From positions 1 through 34,811 of the forward strand of contig CAMDBU010000052.1 in NCBI GenBank assembly GCA_945889495.1: 34,811 nt of DNA, given 5' to 3'. This stretch comes from Syntrophobacter sp. SbD2 (GTDB taxonomy: Bacteria; Desulfobacterota; Binatia; UBA9968). The notes under the pieces are model-generated. The model had not been told where the DNA came from and searched no databases. It saw only the letters and a list, made by a program, of their open reading frames with translations. Made by a program: the position numbers and the translations under genes. Below, piece by piece: positions 15,658 through 22,945 of this stretch. Each line of letters begins with the position of its first letter. The stretch's first letter is position 1.

Positions 15658-16449
15658 ATGGCTGAACGGGTTTGGGAAAAATTTCTTTCGGAGCAGGACA
15701 AAGCTACTTTGGTTGGCAAGGCGGAGCGGCGCATCGGTTTTGGCGAGCGTCCGGCGCTGTTGTTGATCGATCTTTATCGTTGGGTGTTTGGCGACAAGCC
15801 GGAGCCGGTGCTGGAATCGATCAAGACTTGGCCGGGGAGTTGCGGCATGTCGGGGTGGGATGCCTTGCCGCATATTCAAAAGCTCTTGGCCAAATGCCGC
15901 GAGGTCGGTATCCCGATCATCCATGTCACCGGCATGGACGGTGTCGCGGTGGAGCCCTGGGCGTTTCGCCGCGACACCAAGAAGCGCGCGACGATGTCCG
16001 CGGAGGAACTCGACCGCTTCCGCCGCCGCTACGACATCGTCGACGAGGTGAAACCGATCCCCGGTGAGACCGTGTTCAAAAAAGTTTCGCCGTCGGCTTT
16101 CTGGGGCACGCCGCTGATCGGCCATCTGAATTTTCTCGGCGTCGACACCATCCTCACCTGCGGCGAGAGCACCAGCGGCTGCGTGCGCGCCAGCGTGGTC
16201 GACGGCACCACCAACCGGCTGCGCATGGTGGTCGCCGAAGAATGCGTCTTCGACCGCCATGAGGCTTGCCACGCGATTAACTTGTTCGACATGAATCAGA
16301 AATACGCCGACGTGCTGCCGCTAGACGACATCATCAAATACCTCGACGGCTGGCGCGCCGAGAAAGCCGGCCAGGTCGGCTACGCCAACAACAGCATGGA
16401 GTATCTGAAGGATCTCGCCATCGGCGAGGACTATAAAGGATTACGATAA
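15658..16449 (+). CDS. Isochorismatase-family cysteine hydrolase (N-carbamoylsarcosine amidase-like)
   Basis: 263 residues with the catalytic triad of the family: Asp38 (LLLIDLY), Lys (141 or 142, in VFKKVSPSAFWGT) and Cys175 in CGESTSGCVRAS. Such enzymes hydrolyse amides or carbamoyl compounds, such as carbamoylsarcosine, biuret or ureidoacrylate. The substrate cannot be told from sequence. It has a strong ribosome binding site, GGAGGTGC. The neighbouring gene converges on it and encodes an MFS transporter, which may or may not be functionally related. A creatininase-like gene lies 6 kb away, which makes an amide-nitrogen scavenging theme possible. Confidence 0.85.
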   Translation: MAERVWEKFLSEQDKATLVGKAERRIGFGERPALLLIDLYRWVFGDKPEPVLESIKTWPGSCGMSGWDALPHIQKLLAKCREVGIPIIHVTGMDGVAVEPWAFRRDTKKRATMSAEELDRFRRRYDIVDEVKPIPGETVFKKVSPSAFWGTPLIGHLNFLGVDTILTCGESTSGCVRASVVDGTTNRLRMVVAEECVFDRHEACHAINLFDMNQKYADVLPLDDIIKYLDGWRAEKAGQVGYANNSMEYLKDLAIGEDYKGLR

Positions 16450-16451
16450 GA

Positions 16452-16529
16452 ATTGGAGTAATGGAGTGGTGGAGTATTGGAGTGTTGGGGTTCGGACAAC
16501 CCACTACTCCACTACTCCATCACTCCAAT
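16452..16529. repeat. Intergenic word palindrome, TGGAGTA type
   Basis: The left arm repeats ATTGGAGTAATGGAGTGGTGGAGT-type words. The right arm (about 16499-16529) is the reverse complement, from CCACTACTCC words. A GGTTCGGACAAC loop separates them. The stop codon of the MFS gene at 16520 is inside the right arm. The same word family recurs at 30271-30357. Confidence 0.85.
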
Positions 16530-17704
16530 GGTTTGTCCGCCCGCGCTGCTTTCGCTCTCAACCCCAGCCACGCCACTACCAGGATCACGGCCGAGATCGC
16601 GGCCATGCCGTGATAGCCGGTCTCGTAGCCGAAATGTTGCACCAATAGGCCGGCCATCAGCGGTCCCAAAGTATTGCCCAGGGAGGTGCACGAGCGCGTC
16701 AGTCCAAGCGCCAGAGCTTTGGCTTTGGGCCCCGCCGATTGGAGCGCGAAGGTGGTCGCGCCGACATTCGAATATCCAAAACCCATGGTCATCACCGTCA
16801 GCGGCAGCACTAGCGATAGGACACCGGAGCCGTAGGGTTGCATGATGAACATCGGGATGCCGATGGCGACGCCCGAGAGAATCACCCGCGGCGCGGTGAT
16901 GCGGTCGCACAGCCAGCCGCCGGTGTAGCGGCCGAAGGTGTCGGTGATGCGCGAGATCGCGACAACTGTGCCGACCCAGTCGAGCGCGTAGCCGCGGCTC
17001 ACCGCCAGAAACGGAAAGGCCAGCCGAGTGACGCCGACCAACATGACGAAGGATTGGAAGATCGCCAGGGACGAGGCGAGAAACGACGGCCGGGTTAATA
17101 ACGTTTTGCCCTCGCGCCAGAGCTGCACGGAACTTTCCTGGGTGATGGCGCGGGAGCGATGGGCACCGCCGAGAAGAATCAGGATCAAGCCGATCATCTG
17201 CGGTAGCGCGTAGAAGGCGAACAGTATCTGGGAGCCGAACATTTTGCCGATAAAGCCGCTGGTGAGTGGCCCTAGCGAAAAACCGATGCCCAGGGCGGCG
17301 GCGACTTGTCCCTGGACGCGGCCCTGTTGGCTCGGTTCGGATTGTTCGAAGGCAATTTTGCGGATCGACAGCGCGAACATCGCTTCGGTGATGCCGAGGA
17401 GGGTGAACGCGCCCATGAATACCACCGGCGATTCGACAAAAATGTGCGCAACGACGGCGACGACGATGGACGCCGCCGAGGCGGCGACGATCAACCTGCC
17501 GGAGCTGAAATAGCTCGCCAAGATTCCCGAAGTCAGATCGGAGCAGACCCGGCCGATGCCGTTGACCACCAACGGCACGCTTGCCGCGGCGATGGAGTAG
17601 CCATGATCTTTCATGAAGAACGGCGCCAACATGGCGGCGCCAGAGGAGCCGGCGATCTGGACGATGGCGGCCAGCGAATAGAGCTGCAGCGGTTTGATTT
17701 TCAT
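16520..17704 (-). CDS. MFS transporter
   Basis: 394 residues from the ATG at 17704. Twelve hydrophobic segments are seen, typical of the major facilitator superfamily. 'GRYTGGWLCDRITAPR' is the cytoplasmic loop motif of MFS carriers. The C-terminal end (VAWLGLRAKAARADKPLE) takes its last codons, TTG GAG TGA, from the palindrome. Substrate is unknown. It is a polytopic inner-membrane protein. The longer frame to 17860 would add 52 non-hydrophobic residues and is rejected. It converges with the cysteine hydrolase gene. Confidence 0.82.
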   Translation of the reverse strand: MKIKPLQLYSLAAIVQIAGSSGAAMLAPFFMKDHGYSIAAASVPLVVNGIGRVCSDLTSGILASYFSSGRLIVAASAASIVVAVVAHIFVESPVVFMGAFTLLGITEAMFALSIRKIAFEQSEPSQQGRVQGQVAAALGIGFSLGPLTSGFIGKMFGSQILFAFYALPQMIGLILILLGGAHRSRAITQESSVQLWREGKTLLTRPSFLASSLAIFQSFVMLVGVTRLAFPFLAVSRGYALDWVGTVVAISRITDTFGRYTGGWLCDRITAPRVILSGVAIGIPMFIMQPYGSGVLSLVLPLTVMTMGFGYSNVGATTFALQSAGPKAKALALGLTRSCTSLGNTLGPLMAGLLVQHFGYETGYHGMAAISAVILVVAWLGLRAKAARADKPLE

Positions 17705-17837
17705 GGCGGCGATGCGAAGTTGCCGAGTCAGCGCGGTTATACGCGATGGCCGGCGGCTTTTCCACTGTGGACAGCGAGAATCGACCTTGATAGAACCACA
17801 ACGTTGCGCGGCGCAACCGGAGGGATTCGGAATGTTA

Positions 17838-17914
17838 GCCGCAAAGAACGCAAAGGGCACAAAGGGTCCGGATAAAGAAATTTCCGAACTTCGTGTCCTT
17901 CGCGTCTTCGTGGT
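17838..17914. repeat. Intergenic imperfect palindrome, CGCAAAG / CTTCGTG words
   Basis: The left arm (17838-17867) uses GCAAAGAACGCAAAGGGCACAAAGG. The right arm (17887-17914) uses AACTTCGTGTCCTTCGCGTCTTCGTGG. The two match only in part, as if arms of two word families were joined. It lies between the divergent MFS and rhodanese genes. Confidence 0.6.
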
Positions 17915-17962
17915 GAATAATCGGTTTTCAAACTACCAAGCCCCCGCGGCGAAAGGAAGAAA

Positions 17963-18277
17963 ATGGAAATTCCGCAGATCCAGATTCACGAGGCGAAAAA
18001 GAAGTTTGACGAGAAAAGCTCTTTGTTCGTCGACATTCGCGATCCGGGGTCGTACCAGCAGGCGCATATTCCTGGCGCGATTCATTTGAACGATGGCAAT
18101 GTGCAGGAGTTCTTGCAAAACACCGCCAAGGATTGCGACGTCGTGGTCTACTGCTATCACGGCAACAGTAGCATGGGCGCGGCGGGATATTTTCTTGAGA
18201 ACGGTTTTACCAACGTCGCCAGCATGATGGGCGGCTTCGAGGCTTGGCGACAGGTGTATGAACATGAGGCGGAATGA
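17963..18277 (+). CDS. Single-domain rhodanese (GlpE-like thiosulfate sulfurtransferase)
   Basis: 104 residues forming one rhodanese domain. The active loop is CYHGNSS, with Cys64 as the persulfide carrier and the six-residue loop of sulfurtransferases. Earlier elements are 'FVDIRDPGSYQQAHIPGAIHL' and the end 'GFTNVASMMGGFEAWRQ'. GlpE-type enzymes move sulfur from thiosulfate to a thiol such as cyanide or thioredoxin in the cytoplasm. The ribosome binding site AGGAAGAAA lies close before the ATG. It is about 70 bp upstream of an NHL-repeat gene on the same strand. Confidence 0.9.
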   Translation: MEIPQIQIHEAKKKFDEKSSLFVDIRDPGSYQQAHIPGAIHLNDGNVQEFLQNTAKDCDVVVYCYHGNSSMGAAGYFLENGFTNVASMMGGFEAWRQVYEHEAE

Positions 18278-18282
18278 AAAAT

Positions 18283-18316
18283 AGTTGCCAGTTCCCAGTT
18301 GTTGGTTGTCAGTTGG
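18283..18316. repeat. Single-arm word repeat, AGTTGCCAGTT type
   Basis: AGTTGCCAGTTCCCAGTTGT is followed by more GGTTGTCAGTT words. No reverse-complement arm follows. It lies just after the rhodanese stop. Confidence 0.5.
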
Positions 18317-18348
18317 GGAGATAGGGACTCGGAAGCGATAGAGGATTT

Positions 18349-19302
18349 ATGAGCGTGATTATCGGCAGCGGCGAATTTCGTTACGAAGTGATTGAGGGCT
18401 TCGGCAAGTTGCCCGATGACTGGACGTTTCACGAAGTGGCGGCGGTGGCGGTGGACAATAAAGATCAGCTTTACTGCTTCACCCGCGGCAAGCACCCGGT
18501 GATCGTGCTCGACCGCGACGGCAATTTTTTGCGCTCCTGGGGCGACGGCGTGTTCAAGCGCGCCCATGGCGCGACCATTGGACCCGACGAGACGATCTTT
18601 CTCACCGACGACGGCGATCACACCGTGCGCAAGTGTGCACTCGACGGCAAGGTGCTGATGACCATCGGCGTGCCGGGCAAGTCTTCGACCTATCAGGGCG
18701 GCGAGCCGTTCAATCGCTGCACGCATGTGGCGTTCTCGCCTCAGGGCGATATTTACGTGTCGGACGGCTACGGCAACTCGCGGGTACATAAGTATTCGCC
18801 GGATGGCAAGTTGTTGTTGTCGTGGGGCGAGTCGGGTGCCGATCCGGGGCAATTCAACATCGTTCACAACATCGTCACCGACAAAGACGGCTGGGTCTAC
18901 GTCGCCGACCGGGAAAATAACCGGGTGCAAGTGTTCGACGGCAACGGCAAGTACGAAACCCAATGGAACAACATGCACCGTCCCTGCGCGCTCTACATGG
19001 ACACCACCAAGAAGGATCCGCTGTGCTACGTCGGCGAGTTGGGCCCGGGACTCGGCGTCAACTTGAACGCGCCCAACCTCGGCAACCGCGTCGATATCTA
19101 CGACAAGCAAGGCAAGCGGCTGGCGCGCCTGGGCGATATCTTCGCCGGCGAGAAGCCGGGCCAGTTCATCGCGCCCCATGGCCTGGCCATCGATTCCCGC
19201 GGCGATATTTATGTCGGCGAAGTGTCCTGGACGATCATGGGCCAACGCTTGCAACCACCGCGCGAACTGCGCAGCCTGCAAAAATTGAAGAAGGTGAATT
19301 AG
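18349..19302 (+). CDS. NHL-repeat beta-propeller protein (peptidyl-alpha-hydroxyglycine lyase-like)
   Basis: 317 residues with several NHL-type blades, for example 'FSPQGDIYVSDGYGNSRVHKYSPDGKLLLSWGESG', 'VTDKDGWVYVADRENNRVQVFDGNGKYETQW' and 'GLAIDSRGDIYVGE'. The set resembles proteins annotated as 6-bladed propellers or PAL-like (amidating lyase) domains. No signal peptide is present, so it is cytoplasmic. Homologues in these lineages sit beside xenobiotic or ring-cleaving enzymes, but none is here. The function is unknown. Confidence 0.75.
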   Translation: MSVIIGSGEFRYEVIEGFGKLPDDWTFHEVAAVAVDNKDQLYCFTRGKHPVIVLDRDGNFLRSWGDGVFKRAHGATIGPDETIFLTDDGDHTVRKCALDGKVLMTIGVPGKSSTYQGGEPFNRCTHVAFSPQGDIYVSDGYGNSRVHKYSPDGKLLLSWGESGADPGQFNIVHNIVTDKDGWVYVADRENNRVQVFDGNGKYETQWNNMHRPCALYMDTTKKDPLCYVGELGPGLGVNLNAPNLGNRVDIYDKQGKRLARLGDIFAGEKPGQFIAPHGLAIDSRGDIYVGEVSWTIMGQRLQPPRELRSLQKLKKVN

Positions 19303-19313
19303 GAACGGAGATT

Positions 19314-19448
19314 TAACCACAGAGAGCACATAGGTCACAAAGGAAGAAATCAGATTCGGAATGGTGGCGGCAAAGAACGCAAAGTACACATAGGTTTTAA
19401 GAAAAATATTCTTTTCCGAACTTGGCGTCTTGGCGCCTTTGCGGGAGT
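19314..19448. repeat. Intergenic repeat cluster, CACAGAG and CAAAG words
   Basis: AACCACAGAGAGCACATAGG (from 19314) is a single CACAGAG-type arm. It is followed by GCGGCAAAGAACGCAAAGTA (about 19367-19394), with a reverse-complementary CTTGGCGTCTTGGCGCCTTT at 19421-19440. It fills the gap between the NHL and DUF427 genes. Confidence 0.6.
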
Positions 19449-19477
19449 AACATCCGAATCCGATTGTCGAGGTCATC

Positions 19478-20290
19478 ATGCAGAGCAATATCACTCAAGA
19501 GCGCGTGCCGGTTCATGGCGACCCCGGCCATTGGCTGCATATCTCCCAGAGTCCGCGCCATGTGCGGGTGTTTTTGGGTGGCGTGGCGATCGCCGATAGC
19601 AAGCGCGCCAAGTTGGTGCGTGAAGCGGAAGTCTTGCCGGCTTACTATTTCCCCAAGGAAGATGTGCGCACCGATCTGTTTGTCGCCAGTGCGGCGAAAT
19701 CCACTTGTCCGGTCAAGGGTGGCGCGGCCTATTGGTCGGTCAATGTCGACGGCAAGTCAGCGGCGAACGCGGCATGGAGTTACGTCGAGCCTTTGCCGGA
19801 GGCGGCGGCGATCAATGACCATTTCGCCTTTAACTGGCCGCAGATGGACAAGTGGATGGAGGAGGAAGAGGAACTTTACAAGCACGCTCGCGATCCCTAC
19901 AAGCGCGTCGATGCGATTCCGAGCGCGCGCCATGTGCGCGTGGCCATCGATGGTCAAACCGTCGCCGAGACCCGCCGGCCGCATTTACTGTTCGAGACCA
20001 ATCATCCGGTGCGCTACTACATGCCGCGAGAAGATGTGCGCATGGATTTGCTGGTCGCCAGCGCGACCACCTCGCGCTGCCCGTACAAAGGGCCGGCGTC
20101 CTACTGGTCGGTCAAGCTTGGCAATGAAACCTTCAACGATCTGGTCTGGGGCTACATGGAAACCATCCCCGAGTGTCCGAAAATCAAAGGTTTGTTGAGC
20201 TTCTTCCACGAGCAGGGCTGCGATATTTACGTCGACGGCGAGTTGGTCGAGCGGCCCAAGACCAAATGGGCGCGGCCATTGCGCAGGTGA
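19478..20290 (+). CDS. Tandem DUF427 domain protein
   Basis: 270 residues containing two DUF427 domains: residues about 25-115 (PRHVRVFLGGVAIADSKRAK ... YYFPKEDVRTDLF ... CPVKGGAAYWSV) and 150-235 (ARHVRVAIDGQTVAETRRPH ... YYMPREDVRMDLL ... CPYKGPASYWSV). Each half has the conserved 'R-x-D-L ... S-x-C-P-(V/Y)-K-G' pattern. DUF427 proteins are small beta-tent-like proteins of unknown function; doubled versions are known. A C-terminal tail (KIKGLLSFFHEQGCDIYVDGE) resembles part of a third half-unit. Cytoplasmic. It is on the same strand as the NHL gene. Confidence 0.85.
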   Translation: MQSNITQERVPVHGDPGHWLHISQSPRHVRVFLGGVAIADSKRAKLVREAEVLPAYYFPKEDVRTDLFVASAAKSTCPVKGGAAYWSVNVDGKSAANAAWSYVEPLPEAAAINDHFAFNWPQMDKWMEEEEELYKHARDPYKRVDAIPSARHVRVAIDGQTVAETRRPHLLFETNHPVRYYMPREDVRMDLLVASATTSRCPYKGPASYWSVKLGNETFNDLVWGYMETIPECPKIKGLLSFFHEQGCDIYVDGELVERPKTKWARPLRR

Positions 20291-20300
20291 GGGATGGGGA

Positions 20301-20388
20301 TTTAACTACGAAAAACACGAAAGGCACGAAAGGCACGAAAGGGATCCGAAATTTATTTTTTGCGTCGTTCGTGTTTTTCGTGGTTAAA
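20301..20388. repeat. Intergenic palindrome, ACGAAAGGC / CGTGTTTTTCG words
   Basis: TTTAACTACGAAAAACACGA and two 9-bp tandem copies of GGCACGAAA form the left side. The right arm at about 20366-20388 (TTCGTGTTTTTCGTGGTTAAA) is the reverse complement with few changes. It lies between the DUF427 and alcohol dehydrogenase genes. Confidence 0.8.
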
Positions 20389-20414
20389 ATTCTTGCTCTC
20401 CATTAGACAAAACC

Positions 20415-21380
20415 ATGCAAGCACTTCACTGGGACGGCCATGACCTACGTTTCGATCCCGCCTACCGGGAGCCCACGGCGCCGACCGATGCGTCATCGAT
20501 GGCGCTGGTCAAAGTCCACCTCGCCGGCGTTTGTTCCACCGATTTACAAATTCTCAGAGGCTACATGGATTTCACCGGCGTACCGGGCCATGAGTTCGTC
20601 GGTTCGGTTGTTGATGGGCCGGAGCCATGGCGCGGCAAGCGGGTGGTCGGTGAAATCAACTTCGGCTGCGGCGTTTGCGACAGCTGCCGGCGCGAGCTGG
20701 CGCGGCACTGCGCCAACCGCAGCGTCATGGGCATCGTCAGCGCCGACGGCGCTTTTGCCGAATATGTCGCCGTGCCGGTGCATAATCTGCACGCAGTGCC
20801 AGACAGCCTGAGCGATGAAGAAGCGGTGTTCACCGAGCCGCTGGCGGCGGCTTTCGAGATATTGACGCAGATCCACATCGACCATGGCCATGAAGTTCTG
20901 GTCGTCGGTGACGGCAAGCTCGGCAATCTCTGCGCGCAAGTGTTGGCCTTGACCGGCGCGCGCGTGACGGGGCTGGGTAAGCACGCCGACAAACTCGCCT
21001 TGATCAAAAAAGCCGGCGTCAGGACGATTCTATTAACCGACTGGCAGGCGCGCCAGTTCGACATCGTCGTCGAAGCCACCGGCTCGGCGTCGGGGTTGGA
21101 GCTGGCGCTCGGCGCGGTGCGGCCGCGCGGCACGCTGAGTCTCAAGAGCACCATCGCCGGCAAGCATCAGGTATCGCTCGCACCCATTGTCATCAACGAG
21201 ATCAACGTTATCGGCTCGCGCTGCGGCCCGTTCCCCGACGCGCTCGACGCCTTGGCGGCCAAACGCGTGGCGGTGACGCCGCTGATCGAGGAAACGTTCT
21301 TATTGTCGCAAGGTCTAGTTGCGCTTGCGGCCGCGGGACGACCAGGTGCGAAAAAAATAATGCTACGCGCGACCCCGTAG
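20415..21380 (+). CDS. Zinc-dependent alcohol dehydrogenase (MDR family)
   Basis: 321 residues. Catalytic zinc ligands are Cys40 (AGVCSTD) and His59-Glu60 (PGHEFVG). The structural zinc loop has Cys85, Cys88, Cys91 and Cys99. The NAD(P)-binding motif 'VLVVGDGKLGNLCAQVLALTGARVTGLGK' keeps GxGxxG in the form GDGKLG. It is slightly shorter than most family members (about 340-350). The substrate is unknown; threonine/sorbitol dehydrogenase-like members look closest. No operon partner is clear. It starts 12 bases after a gene-poor stretch without a strong ribosome binding site. Confidence 0.85.
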   Translation: MQALHWDGHDLRFDPAYREPTAPTDASSMALVKVHLAGVCSTDLQILRGYMDFTGVPGHEFVGSVVDGPEPWRGKRVVGEINFGCGVCDSCRRELARHCANRSVMGIVSADGAFAEYVAVPVHNLHAVPDSLSDEEAVFTEPLAAAFEILTQIHIDHGHEVLVVGDGKLGNLCAQVLALTGARVTGLGKHADKLALIKKAGVRTILLTDWQARQFDIVVEATGSASGLELALGAVRPRGTLSLKSTIAGKHQVSLAPIVINEINVIGSRCGPFPDALDALAAKRVAVTPLIEETFLLSQGLVALAAAGRPGAKKIMLRATP

Positions 21381-21444
21381 CAACCTGACAATCCAACCTT
21401 GACAACTTTAGGATCGGCGCTTAGTTTGAGTGCGAGGTGACTTT

Positions 21445-21645
21445 ATGGCGCGTACTAACATTGAGCTCGATGACCGCTTGATCAATCAAGGACTCAAAGT
21501 CTTTAAGTGCAAATCGAAAAGCGAACTCGTCGATCTCGCCCTAAAGGAACTTTTAAAAAGCTCCAAACGCAAGGAAATTCTGTCCCTGCGCGGCCGTATT
21601 CATTGGCAGGGAGACCTTGACGAATCGCGCCGTGGTAGGCCGTGA
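21445..21645 (+). CDS. VapB-type antitoxin
   Basis: 66 residues: 'ARTNIELDDRLINQGLKVFKCKSKSELVDLALKELLKSSKRKEILSLRGRIHWQGDLDESR'. The ribbon-helix-helix N-terminus and the toxin-wrapping tail fit the VapB (DUF2191) group. GAGGTGA lies before the ATG at 21445. Its TGA overlaps the toxin's GTG start by four bases, the standard coupling. It represses its own operon and neutralises VapC in known systems. The toxin is broken here, so the antitoxin is an orphan in effect. Confidence 0.85.
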   Translation: MARTNIELDDRLINQGLKVFKCKSKSELVDLALKELLKSSKRKEILSLRGRIHWQGDLDESRRGRP

Positions 21646-22039
21646 TCGTCGTCGATACCACGGTCTGGATCGAGTTTTTCGGTGGCAGCGGATCGCGTTT
21701 CGATCTCCATCTGGCCGAGCTCATCGAAACCGGCGCGGCGATCGCGCTGACCGATCTTATTTACTGCGAAAGTTTGCAGGGCATCAGAGAGGATCGGGCC
21801 TTTGCTCGGGTACGGCGGATGTTGTTGCGTTATCCGATCCTGCAAAGGGCGAGCTCCACATTGTCGAGGAGTCCGCGGCGATTTACCGGGACTGCCGTAA
21901 ACGCGGCATGACGATTCGAAAAACCATCGATTGCTTGATTGCCGCCACTTGTCTGGCGGCGGGCGCGGAGCTATTTCACAACGATCGGGATTTCGCTGCG
22001 ATTGCCCGGGTCCGCGATCTCAGGATTTATCGTCCGTGA
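21642..22039 (+). pseudogene. VapC PIN-domain toxin, split by a frameshift
   Basis: From the GTG at 21642 the frame reads MIVVDTTVWIEFFGGSGSRF, then LIETGAAIALTDLIYCESLQGIREDRA, matching VapC as far as LLRYPIL. After about 21845 the match continues one base back in another frame: KGELHIVEESAAIYRDCRKRG, then TIDCLIAATCLAAGAELFHNDRDFAAIARV, ending at 22039. The two halves together make a full-length PIN domain with acidic residues Asp5, Glu43-like and the NDRDF motif. One lost base near CAAAGGGC explains the break. A sequencing error is possible. As it stands the toxin should not be made. Confidence 0.85.
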
Positions 22040-22093
22040 AGCGGTCGCGGGTTCTATCTCTCAACGTAAGTGACTAACTGGATGAGGTGATTC

Positions 22094-22843
22094 ATGAAAT
22101 GGGGTGAACAGCGTTGGCCGCAGATGAAGGCGATGGACCGGTCGAAGATCGTCACGATACTGCCCACCGGGTCGATGGAGCAGCATGGGCCGCATCTGCC
22201 GTTGCAGGTGGATCATTTTATCGCCAACCGCATCGCCGAGGATTTGGAAAAGCGCGTGCCGGAGATTCTCACCTTGCCGCCGGTGTGGGCCGGGACGTCC
22301 GGGCATCACATGGATTTCCCCGGCACGATCACGCTGCGGCCGCGGGTGTTTATCGATCTGCTGCGCGATGTGTGCGTCTGCATGCATGCCCATGGCTTTC
22401 GCCGGATGATTCTGCTCAACGGCCATGGCGGCAACCGCGCCAGCTTGCAGGTGCTCGGGCAGGAGCTCTACGCCGAGATGGGCTTCTCGATCAACGTGAT
22501 CGCCTACTGGGATCTGGTGCCGCAGCTGGTTAAATCGCTGAAGAAATCCAAATCCAAAGGCATGGGCCATTCCGGCGAGCTAGAAACGTCCTTGATGCTC
22601 TACCTGGCGCCGCAGCTGGTCGACTTGAGCGCGGTGCCGGACGGCTTCCGCTCGGATCAATTGCACCACAGCCGTTTCATTTCCGGCGAGGGCATCACGC
22701 GTTATGTGAATATCAAAGAACACTCCGAGATCGGCGTCGACGGTTTCCCCGCCGCGGCCAGCGCCAAGGATGGCGAGCTGTTTTACCAATCGGTCTTGAC
22801 CGAGTTGGAAAAGGTCGTGCGCGAGCTGCAAGCGGAAGCGTAG
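22094..22843 (+). CDS. Creatininase-family amidohydrolase
   Basis: 249 residues with all creatininase motifs: PTGSMEQHGPHLPLQVD (metal-binding Glu and His), GTSGHHMDFPGT, LLNGHGGNRASLQ and GHSGELETSLML. The family includes creatininase, mycofactocin precursor peptide peptidase (MftE) and ArfB-type enzymes, all using two metal ions to open amide bonds. No mycofactocin or riboflavin genes are near, so the substrate stays open. The start has GAGGTGATTC upstream. Confidence 0.88.
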   Translation: MKWGEQRWPQMKAMDRSKIVTILPTGSMEQHGPHLPLQVDHFIANRIAEDLEKRVPEILTLPPVWAGTSGHHMDFPGTITLRPRVFIDLLRDVCVCMHAHGFRRMILLNGHGGNRASLQVLGQELYAEMGFSINVIAYWDLVPQLVKSLKKSKSKGMGHSGELETSLMLYLAPQLVDLSAVPDGFRSDQLHHSRFISGEGITRYVNIKEHSEIGVDGFPAAASAKDGELFYQSVLTELEKVVRELQAEA

Positions 22844-22860
22844 CGGGTTAGAAAAAATTG

Positions 22861-22894
22861 CACCGCGGCGATGCGGAGAACGCGGAGTTGAGAG
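22861..22894. repeat. Single-arm word repeat, GCGGAGAACGCGGAG type
   Basis: CACCGCGGCGATGCGGAGAA continues with CGCGGAGTTGAGAG. It belongs to the same general class of short-word intergenic repeats but has no facing arm. Confidence 0.4.
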
Positions 22895-22945
22895 AAAGTC
22901 GATCACCATCGAGTCGGCTCGTCTCATCGTGCCAGTAGGTTGGCG

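Noticed and set aside
16452-16529. CRISPR-like array
   Set aside because: Words are short, degenerate and mirrored, with no spacers of even length; no cas genes in the window.
21835-21855. Programmed frameshift in vapC
   Set aside because: The site lacks a proper slippery heptamer in frame and no downstream structure is obvious; a mutation or read error is simpler.
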